Assembly: GCF_027557445.1 (NCBI RefSeq)
Contig: NZ_CP106841.1
Span: 1,412,001 to 1,476,000 of the forward strand
Direction: 5' to 3'
Length of the DNA: 64,000 bases
DNA from: Paenalcaligenes faecalis
Lineage (GTDB): Bacteria; Pseudomonadota; Gammaproteobacteria; Burkholderiales; Burkholderiaceae_B
Part shown: positions 52,016 through 60,153 of the stretch, in pieces
How positions within the stretch are numbered: position 1 is the stretch's first letter
Layout of the letters: every line of letters begins with the position of its first letter
The notes under the pieces: model-generated
Database searches by the model: none
What the model saw: the letters and a program-made list of their open reading frames with translations, nothing else
What the model was told of the DNA's origin: nothing
Translations under genes and position numbers: made by a program

Positions 52016-52273
52016 ATGACATACGAATTTATTGTGGATGGAGAAACATTTAACGGCAGAACCCATGTTGGGTCAGCACGGGTTCATGTTTACCAACCTG
52101 CCCAAAACCGAGTAATTGCCTGGTTTGATCCCATCCATTCCTCACTATTCAGTAAGCGCCCTAATGGGGCATGGGCGTATATTCACGAGGACATTAGTTT
52201 AAGCTTTTTAGAAAAGCTGCAGCCCCATCTAGTTAATGTCTGCAGACAACGAATTATTAACCACTATAGTTAA
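52016..52273 (+). CDS. Small protein of unknown function
   Basis: 85 residues, soluble, no signal peptide. It begins MTYEFIVDGETFNGRTHVGS and has a beta-rich front half (ARVHVYQPAQNRVIAWFDP) and a helical end (SFLEKLQPHLVNVCRQRII). AAAAAGGA lies 8 bases upstream of the ATG, and a strong terminator follows directly, which supports a real gene. I do not recognise the family. The upstream terminator at 51929 means it either has its own promoter in 51952-52015 or is controlled by attenuation. Confidence 0.65.
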   Translation: MTYEFIVDGETFNGRTHVGSARVHVYQPAQNRVIAWFDPIHSSLFSKRPNGAWAYIHEDISLSFLEKLQPHLVNVCRQRIINHYS

Positions 52274-52275
52274 AA

Positions 52276-52313
52276 AAAATCCCCGCTGTGGTGATCCTAC
52301 AGCGGGGATTTTT
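52276..52313. terminator. Bidirectional rho-independent terminator
   Basis: AAAATCCCCGCTGT pairs with ACAGCGGGGATTTT (loop of about 9 bases), with A and T tracts on both sides, between the small gene and the convergent AGCS symporter gene. Confidence 0.9.
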
Positions 52314-52327
52314 ACGATTACATCAAA

Positions 52328-53683
52328 CTAATTAAAATTATTTTTATTAGCAAAATAAGTTTTTGTGAGCTTAAACACCACGGGACTAAGCAACAACAAA
52401 GCAATCAAGTTAGGTATGGCCATTAAGGCATTTAAGGTGTCAGCAACTAACCACAAGCTGCCTAAATCAATACCTGGCCATGTTCCCAAAGGAATCACCA
52501 CGACCCAAATTAAGCGAAAAGGTAAATTCGATTTTTCACCAAATAAGAATTGCGCACACTTTTCACTGTAAAAACTCCAACCAATAATCGTAGTAAAAGC
52601 AAACAGCGCAACCCCAATACTGACAATATATTGCCCTATTACGCCTAAGCCCTGAGAAAAAGCATGGGCTGACAAGGTCGCCCCATTTTCACCACTTTGC
52701 CATGCACCCGTCACCATAATTACTAAAGCGGTAATCGTACACACTACAATGGTGTCTAAAAATGTGCCCAGCATAGCTACGGTCCCTTGGCGAATAGGAT
52801 TATCCGTTTGCGCTGTAGCATGCGCGATAGGAGCACTACCCAAACCAGCCTCGTTTGAAAAAATACCACGAGCTACCCCAAAACGAATCGCAGCCCACAC
52901 CGTTGCACCAGCAAAACCACCTGCCGCAGCAGTTGGGTTAAACGCATGATATAAAATTAAACTAATGGCCTCGGGGATACGATCAATGTGCAGGGCCAAA
53001 ACAAGCAAGCCACCCCCCACATAAAAAACAGCCATCATTGGGACCAGTTTACCCGCCACTTCGCCAATGCGTTTAATGCCACCTAAAAGCACCAAGCCTA
53101 CGAGCACAGCAATGGTAAAACCACTGACCAGAGGAGGCACATTAAAAGCAGAGCTCATCACATCAGCCACTGAATTCGCCTGAATGCTATTGCCAATACC
53201 AAAGCCTGCTAGCATACCAAATACGGCAAAAATCACCCCTAACCATTTCCAGTTTTTGCCCAAGCCATTGCGGATGTAATACATGGGGCCACCTACATAA
53301 TGCCCTTTGGCATCAACCTCACGGAAATGCACCGCTAAAGTGGCCTCGCTGAATTTAGTCGCCATTCCAATTAACGCAATCAGCCACATCCAGAAAATAG
53401 CTCCTGGCCCACCATAGAAAATAGCGGTGGCTACCCCTGCGATATTCCCTGTTCCTATAGTTGCAGACAGTGCCGTCATCAACGCATTAAATGGGCTAAT
53501 ATCGCCTTTTTCTGTGCTACTACGGCCTTGCCACAACATCTTGAAGCCATAGAACAGTTTACGTTGAGGTATAAAGCGCAAACCTAGGGTTAAAAACAAC
53601 CCCGTCCCAGCTAAGAGCATTAGCATCCACGGCCCCCACGCTACCGCATTCACCTGCTCAATAAATCGTAGTATCTTTTCCAC
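52328..53683 (-). CDS. AGCS-family sodium:alanine/glycine symporter
   Basis: Inner-membrane carrier that takes up alanine or glycine with sodium. Family blocks are clear: ISPFNALMTALSATIGTGNIAGVATAI, GGPGAIFWMWLIALIGMATKFSEATLAVHFRE, GGPMYYIRNGLG, FGVARGIFSNEAGLGSAPIAHA and TTIIGWSFYSEKCAQFLFG. About 10-11 helices in 451 residues, the standard size. It is a single-gene unit with terminators on both sides. Whether alanine or glycine is preferred cannot be read from the sequence. Confidence 0.95.
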   Translation of the reverse strand: MEKILRFIEQVNAVAWGPWMLMLLAGTGLFLTLGLRFIPQRKLFYGFKMLWQGRSSTEKGDISPFNALMTALSATIGTGNIAGVATAIFYGGPGAIFWMWLIALIGMATKFSEATLAVHFREVDAKGHYVGGPMYYIRNGLGKNWKWLGVIFAVFGMLAGFGIGNSIQANSVADVMSSAFNVPPLVSGFTIAVLVGLVLLGGIKRIGEVAGKLVPMMAVFYVGGGLLVLALHIDRIPEAISLILYHAFNPTAAAGGFAGATVWAAIRFGVARGIFSNEAGLGSAPIAHATAQTDNPIRQGTVAMLGTFLDTIVVCTITALVIMVTGAWQSGENGATLSAHAFSQGLGVIGQYIVSIGVALFAFTTIIGWSFYSEKCAQFLFGEKSNLPFRLIWVVVIPLGTWPGIDLGSLWLVADTLNALMAIPNLIALLLLSPVVFKLTKTYFANKNNFN

Positions 53684-53757
53684 GGCAGAACTCCCTACGG
53701 GCTAGATTCACCCTGTTTTAATGACATAAGCCGCAATACTACCCCTTATAGAATCAG

Positions 53758-53784
53758 AAAAAAAGACCACATATAGGTGGTCTT
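53758..53784 (-). terminator. Rho-independent terminator after the DUF2892 gene
   Basis: On the minus strand AAGACCAC-CTATAT-GTGGTCTT is followed by seven T. It ends transcription of the DUF2892 gene before the symporter gene. Confidence 0.85.
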
Positions 53785-53810
53785 GGTATAAACACTGATA
53801 AAAAAATGCC

Positions 53811-54011
53811 CTATTTAGCTTGGTTTTTTACTCGGCATGTATTTAATCCAATTAATGGGTATAACGGGCAGTAACCGACTAAACCGGCAACCAAAGGCAC
53901 TACCCCAATCCAGCCCCATACCCCAATCGTGCCAGTCACAGCCAATACAATAAGAAGCGCCCCCACCACAATTCGTAAGATTTTATCTATGCCGCCGACG
54001 TTCTTTTTCAT
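53811..54011 (-). CDS. DUF2892 small membrane protein
   Basis: 66 residues: KKNVGGIDKILRIVVGALLIVLAVTG, a second helix, and the ending GYCPLYPLIGLNTCRVK. This is the DUF2892 pattern, also found fused to rhodanese in YgaP. The CPLY and NTC cysteines are conserved. The domain often accompanies sulfide and sulfane-sulfur genes, which fits its divergent position 141 bases from a sulfide:quinone oxidoreductase gene. The exact role is unknown. Confidence 0.85.
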   Translation of the reverse strand: MKKNVGGIDKILRIVVGALLIVLAVTGTIGVWGWIGVVPLVAGLVGYCPLYPLIGLNTCRVKNQAK

Positions 54012-54077
54012 GCTAATCCCCTAATAAGTGAATGACTATCTAATTTTTTGATGCGATCATTATACGTTATCATATAA

Positions 54078-54096
54078 TATATATAAATTATATATA
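54078..54096. promoter_or_regulatory. AT-rich near-palindrome in the DUF2892/SQR divergent promoter
   Basis: TATATATAAATTATATATA is palindromic except at its centre and lies about 57 bases before the SQR start. Sulfide-responsive ArsR-type repressors of the BigR/SqrR group bind AT-rich inverted repeats in such positions. No regulator gene of that type is in the window. Confidence 0.35.
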
Positions 54097-54152
54097 AACT
54101 TACTAATTATTGTTACTTCTCTGTTATTTGCTACGCTCGAAAAGGAGCACCC

Positions 54153-55505
54153 ATGACAACAAAAAAACGGCTCGACACGTCTACTCCCGCCCTGCCTATT
54201 GATAGACGAACTTTTTTACAACTAGGAGCGGCTACCGCTGCCGGTACGGCTCTTACCTTGAAAAGCCCATCTGCTCAGGCCGCAGCCAAAACTAAAACCA
54301 CCGCACGCATCGTCATTGCCGGTGCTGGTGCGGCAGGATTAGCCGCTGCTAACCACCTTGCTACACAGCTTGATGGAGCCTCCATTAGCCTTATTGATGC
54401 ACGTAAAGCACACTACTACCAACCCGGCTTCACCTTAGTAGCTGCAGGTATTAAAACAGCCCCTTATGTAGAAAGCACCACTGCTGAATACGTTCCTAAA
54501 GGGGTTAATCTCATCACTGAAAAAATTATTGAATTCGATCCAGATGCCAATCAAGTCGTGACGGAAAACGGCACTCGGATTGCCTATGATTATTTAATTT
54601 TGGCAACAGGGTTAGTCCTCGACTATGCCGCTATTGAAGGCATGGATGAAAGTCGAATCGGCACGAAGGGATTAGGCAGTATGTATCACAGCCCCGAAAA
54701 AGCCCATGCTACCTGGCAACTCCTTGATCGATTTGCCGACACGGGCGGCAACGGTGTTTTTTTACGCCCTAATACAGAAATGAAATGTGCTGGAGCCCCC
54801 TTAAAGTACACCTTTATTGTAGAAGACCACTTGGTGCGTAGAGGCAATAGAAACAAAGCCAATTTGATTTATAACTCGAATAACAATGCTCTTTTTAGTG
54901 TTCCCATAGTGCATGAAAAAGTTCGTATGTTATTTGAGGAACGGGACATAGCTATCAATTACAACCGTGTTTTATCCGCCATAGATATCGATCGACAAAT
55001 TGCCACTTTTTCTACTCCTGATGGGACCATTGATTTAGATTACGACTTTATCAATGTTATTCCACCCATGCGTGCCGCTGAGGCGATTCGCAATAGCCCT
55101 TTGCCTTGGCAATCAGGCCCATGGGCTGCTGATGGCTGGGCAGAAGTAAACAAAAACAACTTACGCCATGTGCGATACCCGAATGTGTTTGCGGTGGGAG
55201 ACAGTGCTGGCGTCCCAAAAGGGAAAACAGCAGCAAGCGTAAAATGGCAAGTGCCTGTAGCCGTTGATCACCTTATTGCTGATATCAAAGGCACAACATC
55301 AGAGGCTTTTTATGATGGTTACACCTCTTGCCCTATGATCACTCGATTAGGGCGAGCCATGTTAGTTGAATTTGACTATCACAATAATCTCACGCCCTCT
55401 TTCCCAGGTATCATCGCCCCCTTAGAAGAACTCTGGATTAGTTGGGTGATGAAAACAATGGCACTCAAACCAACCTACATCAGCATGCTACGCGGTCGCG
55501 CTTAA
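54153..55505 (+). CDS. Sulfide:quinone oxidoreductase-like flavoprotein with TAT signal
   Basis: Probably oxidises sulfide to sulfane sulfur and passes electrons to the quinone pool. A twin-arginine signal (DRRTFLQLGAATAAG, 17-31) exports it. The FAD Rossmann motif VIAGAGAAG is at 54-62; YQPGFTLVAAG, YDYLILATG, EMKCAGAPLKYTF (redox Cys) and NVFAVGDSAGVPKGKTAASVKWQ follow. SCPMITRLG near the end holds a further Cys. 450 residues. GGAG precedes the ATG. It begins a three-gene operon with a membrane protein and a DsrE-like protein, which supports a role in sulfide detoxification. Flavocytochrome-c-like use is less likely, since no cytochrome gene is present. Confidence 0.85.
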   Translation: MTTKKRLDTSTPALPIDRRTFLQLGAATAAGTALTLKSPSAQAAAKTKTTARIVIAGAGAAGLAAANHLATQLDGASISLIDARKAHYYQPGFTLVAAGIKTAPYVESTTAEYVPKGVNLITEKIIEFDPDANQVVTENGTRIAYDYLILATGLVLDYAAIEGMDESRIGTKGLGSMYHSPEKAHATWQLLDRFADTGGNGVFLRPNTEMKCAGAPLKYTFIVEDHLVRRGNRNKANLIYNSNNNALFSVPIVHEKVRMLFEERDIAINYNRVLSAIDIDRQIATFSTPDGTIDLDYDFINVIPPMRAAEAIRNSPLPWQSGPWAADGWAEVNKNNLRHVRYPNVFAVGDSAGVPKGKTAASVKWQVPVAVDHLIADIKGTTSEAFYDGYTSCPMITRLGRAMLVEFDYHNNLTPSFPGIIAPLEELWISWVMKTMALKPTYISMLRGRA

Positions 55506-55516
55506 GGAGATTCTCA

Positions 55517-55876
55517 ATGCAATCACTCGATCCTCTTGTATTTATTGCCGTATTTCAAGAAATGCTAGGACCCATGTTATGGGCACTTATAGCCGTAATT
55601 ATCGGTGGCACTACTGCTTTCATTGCCCTATTACTAAAGGAAAAACACATTATTTCACAGCGCCTAGTCCGCTCGCAGTTAGTCGGCGTGATAGGGGGTG
55701 TATTAGCCTTAGTCCTAATGGCAAAAGTATCGTCCTCAGGCTTTACTGACGCTGCTGGACCCATAGACTGGTTAGTTATCGCCTGCGTCTTTGGTCTGGG
55801 TCTAATCGGCACGACTATTTTAAGCTACACCACCATCGGCTGGTTAGTGCAACGCAATGCATCTACATCCATTTAA
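55517..55876 (+). CDS. Small membrane protein of the SQR operon (possibly DUF5368)
   Basis: 119 residues with three hydrophobic helices (about 18-40, 55-70 and 83-105): MLWALIAVIIGGTTAFIALLL, VGVIGGVLALVLMAK and WLVIACVFGLGLIGTTILSY. AAGGAG lies 7 bases before the ATG, 11 bases after the SQR stop. From memory it resembles DUF5368 proteins found next to SQR-like genes, but I cannot confirm this. Perhaps it anchors or supports the exported SQR in the inner membrane. Confidence 0.7.
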   Translation: MQSLDPLVFIAVFQEMLGPMLWALIAVIIGGTTAFIALLLKEKHIISQRLVRSQLVGVIGGVLALVLMAKVSSSGFTDAAGPIDWLVIACVFGLGLIGTTILSYTTIGWLVQRNASTSI

Positions 55877-55895
55877 TTTTTTATAGAGAATGACT

Positions 55896-56270
55896 ATGCA
55901 AATGACTGATTTCGTCGCCACACTATTTGATGGCCCTAAAGGGAACCTAAGTAAAATCACGATCGGTTTAACCATGGCGGTTAATGCTGCACGTAAAGGC
56001 CATAGCTGCACCCTTATTCTCATGGCAGATGCTGTTCTATTAGGCACACCCAATGCCACAGAGGGCATTGACATTGGCCCTGCTTTTAAACCGGCCTCTG
56101 AACTACTGAACGAGTACCTAGATCTGGGCGGTCATGTAGCCGTATGCGGCTCTTGCATGAAGCACAACCATTTAACAGAGTCAGACCTAGATCCACGCTA
56201 TTTATTGATTACTGGTGGCGATGTGATTGACTTAACCATGAATGCCAAAGGCACATTGCAAATTGCCTAA
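55896..56270 (+). CDS. DsrE/DsrF-like sulfur-relay family protein
   Basis: 124 residues with the DsrE fold: KITIGLTMAVNAARKGHSCTLILMADAVLLG, a middle helix, and LGGHVAVCGSCMKHNHL, where the cysteine pair sits in the position used to carry sulfane sulfur. AGAGA lies 6 bases upstream of the ATG used; another ATG is two codons earlier. It is the third gene of the SQR operon and probably takes over or traffics the sulfur formed by SQR in the cytoplasm, though SQR itself appears to be exported. Confidence 0.85.
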   Translation: MQMTDFVATLFDGPKGNLSKITIGLTMAVNAARKGHSCTLILMADAVLLGTPNATEGIDIGPAFKPASELLNEYLDLGGHVAVCGSCMKHNHLTESDLDPRYLLITGGDVIDLTMNAKGTLQIA

Positions 56271-56286
56271 CCACTGATATAGAAAA

Positions 56287-56314
56287 AAAAGACTAGGGGG
56301 CTCTCTAGTCTTTT
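56287..56314. terminator. Bidirectional terminator between the DsrE-like and LysR genes
   Basis: AAAAGACTAG pairs with CTAGTCTTTT across an 8-base loop, with A-run upstream, between the convergent genes. Confidence 0.8.
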
Positions 56315-56340
56315 CTCATCATTGTCCCTACATCAACGCA

Positions 56341-57246
56341 TTATTCAGAGCTAATCTCTAACATAGCAGCCGCAACCACCTCGTTGACCTCAGACAACAA
56401 TCCTTTTTGTGGCCCAGAGGCGACCAACGCTTCACGGCTATACACCAAATACGGATAGCCTGTCACCATTAAACCATGCCGTAATGTGGTTAACTCCCCT
56501 GCATCGCGCTGCTCTAGTTGCAATAAAGGTTCTGGCACGTAGCCCCAGCCTAAACCATCTCGGATAGCATCGCGAACTAACTCAAAACTACTTAGAGCAA
56601 TGCGTTCACTGCCTACGTGCTCCATATGAAAGCGTTCTTGATTGGAACTATCCATATATGTGATTTGGGCCAGTGTCCGCAAATCCGTATCCGTCACATG
56701 CTGCAAACGGCTCAAGGGGTGATTCTGTGCAATCATCATTCGCATGACCACACGGCCTAAGACTCGCCTATGTAGACCTTCTGCTGGATCATAGAGATTT
56801 TCTGATACCCCATAAGCAATATCTAATTGCTGCTGTCGCACCAAATCAGGTAGTTCATCGGAGGAGGCGAAACGCATACTCAAACTTAAATGAGGGTAGC
56901 GTTGCCGTAATTGCAAAATAATGTGTCGCCAAAAAGACTCAGATAATGCATCGTCTCGGCCTATTCTCAATTCTTGACGTTGTGTTTGATCCCCCATTAA
57001 GCAGCGTTGCTTAATGCTTAAATTCAAGCTTAAAAGTCGATGGCAATCATCCAAAATACTCTCACCTATCGCAGACAAAGCCAAGCTGTTCCCAGTGCGC
57101 TCAAACAGCCTGACTCCCAGCTCGTCCTCGAGGGTAGAAATGGCCATACTTACCGTACTGCGTTGACGCCCTAAGGAGCTAGCAGCCTTTGCTATAGAGC
57201 CCAATCGAGCAGTAGCTACAAAGTACTCAATATGTTCAACTCGCAT
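56341..57246 (-). CDS. LysR-family transcriptional regulator
   Basis: 301 residues. The N-terminal winged HTH (HIEYFVATARLGSIAKAASSLGRQRSTVSMAISTLEDELGVRLFERTG) is standard, followed by the effector-binding domain (LRIGRDDALSESFW to the end). It is divergently transcribed from the SMR pair, with a shared 120-base promoter region holding the palindrome CATAGATCTATG (57318-57329). LysR genes usually control the divergent neighbour, so regulation of the SMR exporter is likely. Inducer unknown. Confidence 0.9.
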   Translation of the reverse strand: MRVEHIEYFVATARLGSIAKAASSLGRQRSTVSMAISTLEDELGVRLFERTGNSLALSAIGESILDDCHRLLSLNLSIKQRCLMGDQTQRQELRIGRDDALSESFWRHIILQLRQRYPHLSLSMRFASSDELPDLVRQQQLDIAYGVSENLYDPAEGLHRRVLGRVVMRMMIAQNHPLSRLQHVTDTDLRTLAQITYMDSSNQERFHMEHVGSERIALSSFELVRDAIRDGLGWGYVPEPLLQLEQRDAGELTTLRHGLMVTGYPYLVYSREALVASGPQKGLLSEVNEVVAAAMLEISSE

Positions 57247-57317
57247 GACACTATTATGACCTCACCATCATTTTTCTTGACGCTCAGAGATTTTACCAAA
57301 TTATCCATATCTTATAG

Positions 57318-57329
57318 CATAGATCTATG
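57318..57329. promoter_or_regulatory. Candidate LysR operator palindrome
   Basis: CATAGATCTATG, a perfect 12-base palindrome, lies midway between the divergent LysR and SMR genes, 38 bases before the SMR start. It is a reasonable LysR binding half-site pair, but no T-N11-A box was convincingly placed. Confidence 0.4.
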
Positions 57330-57366
57330 TTCATTATATGGAGCGTTCTTAAACCGGACGGTTTTT

Positions 57367-57717
57367 ATGCATTGGGTCTTTTTGACGCTAGCAATTCTAG
57401 GTGAAGTCGCAGGGACTTCGTTAATGAAAGTTTTTATCAGTGAAGGTTATTTGATCGCTGGTACCGCCATTGCAATGATGGCAGTAGGATTATCCTATCT
57501 TTTCTTAAGCCGAGCCACCATTCGTATACCCGTTACTTTCGCTAACGCAGCCTGGGAAGGTATAGGTATGGTGTTGATCGCTTTTATTTCTTATCTGTGG
57601 CTACAAGAACAAATCTCCATGGTGCAAGCCGCTGGTATTGTTCTGTCCCTAGTCGGTATTGCTGTTATCCATCACGGCTATCAACAAGAAGAAACGGAAG
57701 CTCAGGAGGCAGTGTGA
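57367..57717 (+). CDS. SMR-family multidrug/polyamine exporter subunit (MdtJ-like)
   Basis: From the ATG at 57367 the protein is 116 residues with four helices: MHWVFLTLAILGEVAGTSLMK with the essential membrane Glu, then GLSYLFLSRATIRIPVTFANAAWEGIG and LSLVGIAVIHHG. The family pattern and its pairing with a second SMR gene resemble MdtJ of the spermidine exporter MdtJI. An upstream extension of 45 codons is not SMR-like and overlaps the promoter region. The next gene overlaps its stop. Confidence 0.85.
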   Translation: MHWVFLTLAILGEVAGTSLMKVFISEGYLIAGTAIAMMAVGLSYLFLSRATIRIPVTFANAAWEGIGMVLIAFISYLWLQEQISMVQAAGIVLSLVGIAVIHHGYQQEETEAQEAV

Positions 57718-58034
57718 GCATTCACCTGGCACTGCTTTTAAGCTCTGTGGTGTTGGATATATTAGCCAACTTAGCACTCACTATATCCAACGGCTTTAAA
57801 AAGAAATTATGGGGACTGACGGCTATTGCCCTGATCATGTCCGCCTTTGCACTATTAGCCTTTGCGGTTCAAGGTATGCCTTTATTTTTGGCCTATACCG
57901 CATGGGGTGTCTTATCTATTGCAGGAACCGCCATTACAACTTGGTGGTTTCTAGATCAACCCATGAACCGTACCATTGTCATTGGCATTGCGATTTTAAT
58001 CCTTGCCATTATGTTAATGCAGGTAGAAAGCTGA
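57714..58034 (+). CDS. SMR-family exporter subunit (MdtI-like)
   Basis: 106 residues from a GTG that overlaps the previous stop (GTGA); AGGAGG lies 4 bases upstream. LDILANLALTISNGFKKKLWGL and FAVQGMPLFLAYTAWGVLSIAGTAITTWW match the MdtI pattern (EIVANVFLKxSDGFRRK; YALWGGFGIAAT). The membrane Glu usual in helix 1 is Asp here (VVLDILAN). With the preceding gene it should form a heteromeric exporter; polyamines or cationic drugs are possible substrates. Confidence 0.85.
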   Translation: MSIHLALLLSSVVLDILANLALTISNGFKKKLWGLTAIALIMSAFALLAFAVQGMPLFLAYTAWGVLSIAGTAITTWWFLDQPMNRTIVIGIAILILAIMLMQVES

Positions 58035-58054
58035 CCGTGCAAAAAACACAATTG

Positions 58055-58089
58055 AAAAAGCCGCTTGAAATTCATCAAGCGGCTTTTTT
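58055..58089 (+). terminator. Rho-independent terminator of the SMR operon
   Basis: AAAAAGCCGCTTGA pairs with TCAAGCGGCTTTTTT around a 6-base loop, 21 bases after the second SMR gene. Confidence 0.9.
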
Positions 58090-58133
58090 CGTTTATTATA
58101 CAAAGAGACTACTTTTGAATTGGCTTGATCTAC

Positions 58134-59711
58134 ATGTTCTTAAAATGCTTTGCTCGTTTACCTAGCTCTGCCTACCGACTGGTGGGGGTCTGCACGTTTT
58201 TTACGTTAATCACTGGATGCAGCCTACCACCTCTCGCAGAACGCAACGATAGTTTAAGCATCACCCTATCTGAAGCCAATCAAACCAAACTCGGGCAGGC
58301 CCTTAGCCCTATCACCCAACAGCACCCAGGTCTTAGTGGTATTCGCTCATTGCCTGATGCTCATGACGCCTTTGCAGCTAGAGTACTTTTGATCCATGCG
58401 GCCGAAAAATCCATTGATGTGCAATATTATATCTGGCGCGCCGACACCACTGGCATGATGCTGCTGCAACATCTACAAAATGCCGCTGACCGAGGCGTCA
58501 GAGTACGATTGCTGTTAGATGATAATGGCATCGCTAAACTAGATAAAGAGTTAGCTCTACTCAATACGCATCCAAATATAGAAGTACGCCTATTTAATCC
58601 ATTTGTTTTACGCCGCCCCAAAGCGCTGGGGTACTTAACCGATTTCCATCGATTGAATCACCGTATGCATAACAAGTCCTTTACGGTCGATAATATGGTG
58701 ACGGTCGTAGGCGGAAGAAATATCGGTGATGAATACTTTGGAGCTACAGATCAAATCCTTTTTGCTGACCTAGATGTATTAGCCGTAGGCGATGTTGTTC
58801 AGCACGTATCCAATGACTTCGACAAGTACTGGGCGAGTCCACTGGCCTACCCCATTGATCAAATTGTCAGTCTCTTTAAAAATGATAGCCTTGAGGACTT
58901 ACATTTAGGGCAAACACTAAAAGAAAATGCAGACCGTACTCAAACCTATATAGAAATAATACGTAAAACTGCTCTCATTCAAGATCTACTAGACCAGCGC
59001 CTAGATGTGGAATGGGTTAAAACAGAAATGGTCAGTGACGACCCTGTCAAAGCCGAAGGTAAGGCCTCGGACGAGCAACTATTATCTTATCAACTGCACT
59101 ATGCAATTGGGTCACCGCTTCATCAAGTTGATCTTATATCACCTTATTTTGTTCCAACCAAAACCGGAGTCATTGGTTTTGAGCGCTTACTACAACAACC
59201 ACAGATGCAAGTACGAGTGTTAACAAACTCCTACGAAGCCACGGATGTAGCTGCTGTGCATGCAGGATATATGAAACGGCGCAAAGCCCTTTTAAAGGCA
59301 GGCGTAGAGGTTTATGAATTAAAAAGGTTATCCTCAGGGCACTTAAATAAAATAGGTAAAAATCCATTTGGTAGCTCTGGCTCTAGCCTACATGCGAAAA
59401 CCTTTGCTATTGATAAAAAACGTGTTTTTATTGGCTCGTTTAACTTTGACCCCCGCTCTGCTAATCTCAATACAGAACTCGGCTTTGTCATACATAGCCC
59501 CGAGCTTGCTCAACAAATTTCCAACATGTTTAACGAGCAAATTCTCTACTCTAGCTATCAATTACAACTCAATGAGCAACGCAAATTAATTTGGCTTGAG
59601 CATGAAGAGGATGGATCAATTATCACCCATACCACCGAACCCGGCACCAGCCTATTTAGTCGATGGTGGGTGATCTTTATGTCTAAACTGCCTATAGAAT
59701 GGATGCTTTAA
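58134..59711 (+). CDS. Phospholipase-D family protein, cardiolipin synthase C-like
   Basis: 525 residues. The leader ends in LITGC, a likely lipobox, though the leader is long (about 28 residues). Two HKD motifs are intact: HRMHNKSFTVDNMVTVVGGRNIG and SSLHAKTFAIDKKRVFIGSFNFDPRS, the latter with the NLNTELG segment typical of ClsC/YmdC. ClsC-type enzymes make cardiolipin from phosphatidylglycerol and phosphatidylethanolamine. ClsC works with the YmdB protein in E. coli; no such gene is adjacent here. A TTG three codons upstream is an alternative start. Single-gene unit. Confidence 0.85.
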   Translation: MFLKCFARLPSSAYRLVGVCTFFTLITGCSLPPLAERNDSLSITLSEANQTKLGQALSPITQQHPGLSGIRSLPDAHDAFAARVLLIHAAEKSIDVQYYIWRADTTGMMLLQHLQNAADRGVRVRLLLDDNGIAKLDKELALLNTHPNIEVRLFNPFVLRRPKALGYLTDFHRLNHRMHNKSFTVDNMVTVVGGRNIGDEYFGATDQILFADLDVLAVGDVVQHVSNDFDKYWASPLAYPIDQIVSLFKNDSLEDLHLGQTLKENADRTQTYIEIIRKTALIQDLLDQRLDVEWVKTEMVSDDPVKAEGKASDEQLLSYQLHYAIGSPLHQVDLISPYFVPTKTGVIGFERLLQQPQMQVRVLTNSYEATDVAAVHAGYMKRRKALLKAGVEVYELKRLSSGHLNKIGKNPFGSSGSSLHAKTFAIDKKRVFIGSFNFDPRSANLNTELGFVIHSPELAQQISNMFNEQILYSSYQLQLNEQRKLIWLEHEEDGSIITHTTEPGTSLFSRWWVIFMSKLPIEWML

Positions 59712-59826
59712 ATAGACAACAGCCAAATGGCATAGAATAAACTACGTATAAGCCATTCAGGACGGCGAGTTAATTTCATCAAAAAACCTAATCGATTCAC
59801 TAAAATAAAGATCCAGTCCTTACTTT

Positions 59827-60153
59827 ATGTCATTTCAACTACGTCCTAAAGTCGATAATATGACAAGCTATAGCGATAATCAGACAAATCAGTGGGCACA
59901 ATATGCTGCTGCTCCTTTCGATCCAGATCAGCAGCTAGGTCCTATCCATGTCATCAGTAGCCATATAGGGAATCAACGTGCAGAGCTACCCACGCACACT
60001 CATCGCAATGGGCAGTTTGTTTTTGTACATAAAGGATTTGTTACTTGTTTTGGCTACGAATCACCTAGCCCCTTTATTGCACTGTTTAAAGCTATTGTGG
60101 GAATGACCCCTGGGCAGTTTAGCCAACAACACCTACACCGCCCAATCAATTAA
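59827..60153 (+). pseudogene. Remnant of an AraC-family regulator (internal deletion)
   Basis: 108 codons join two ends of an AraC-type regulator. Residues 36-72 look like the cupin-type sensor (GPIHVISSH, LPTHTHRNGQFVFVHKGFVTC), and residues 75-103 like the last HTH helix region (FGYESPSPFIALFKAIVGMTPGQF). About 170 residues between them, including most of the DNA-binding domain, are missing. The frame is intact, so a small protein could be made, but it cannot be a working regulator. It overlaps the convergent methyltransferase gene by 21 bases. Confidence 0.75.

Noticed and set aside
57330-57366. Guanidine-II (mini-ykkC) riboswitch before the SMR pair
   Set aside because: Only one small AAACC-GGAC-GGTTT hairpin is present; the motif needs two hairpins with ACGR loops, and MdtJI-type pairs are not guanidine exporters.
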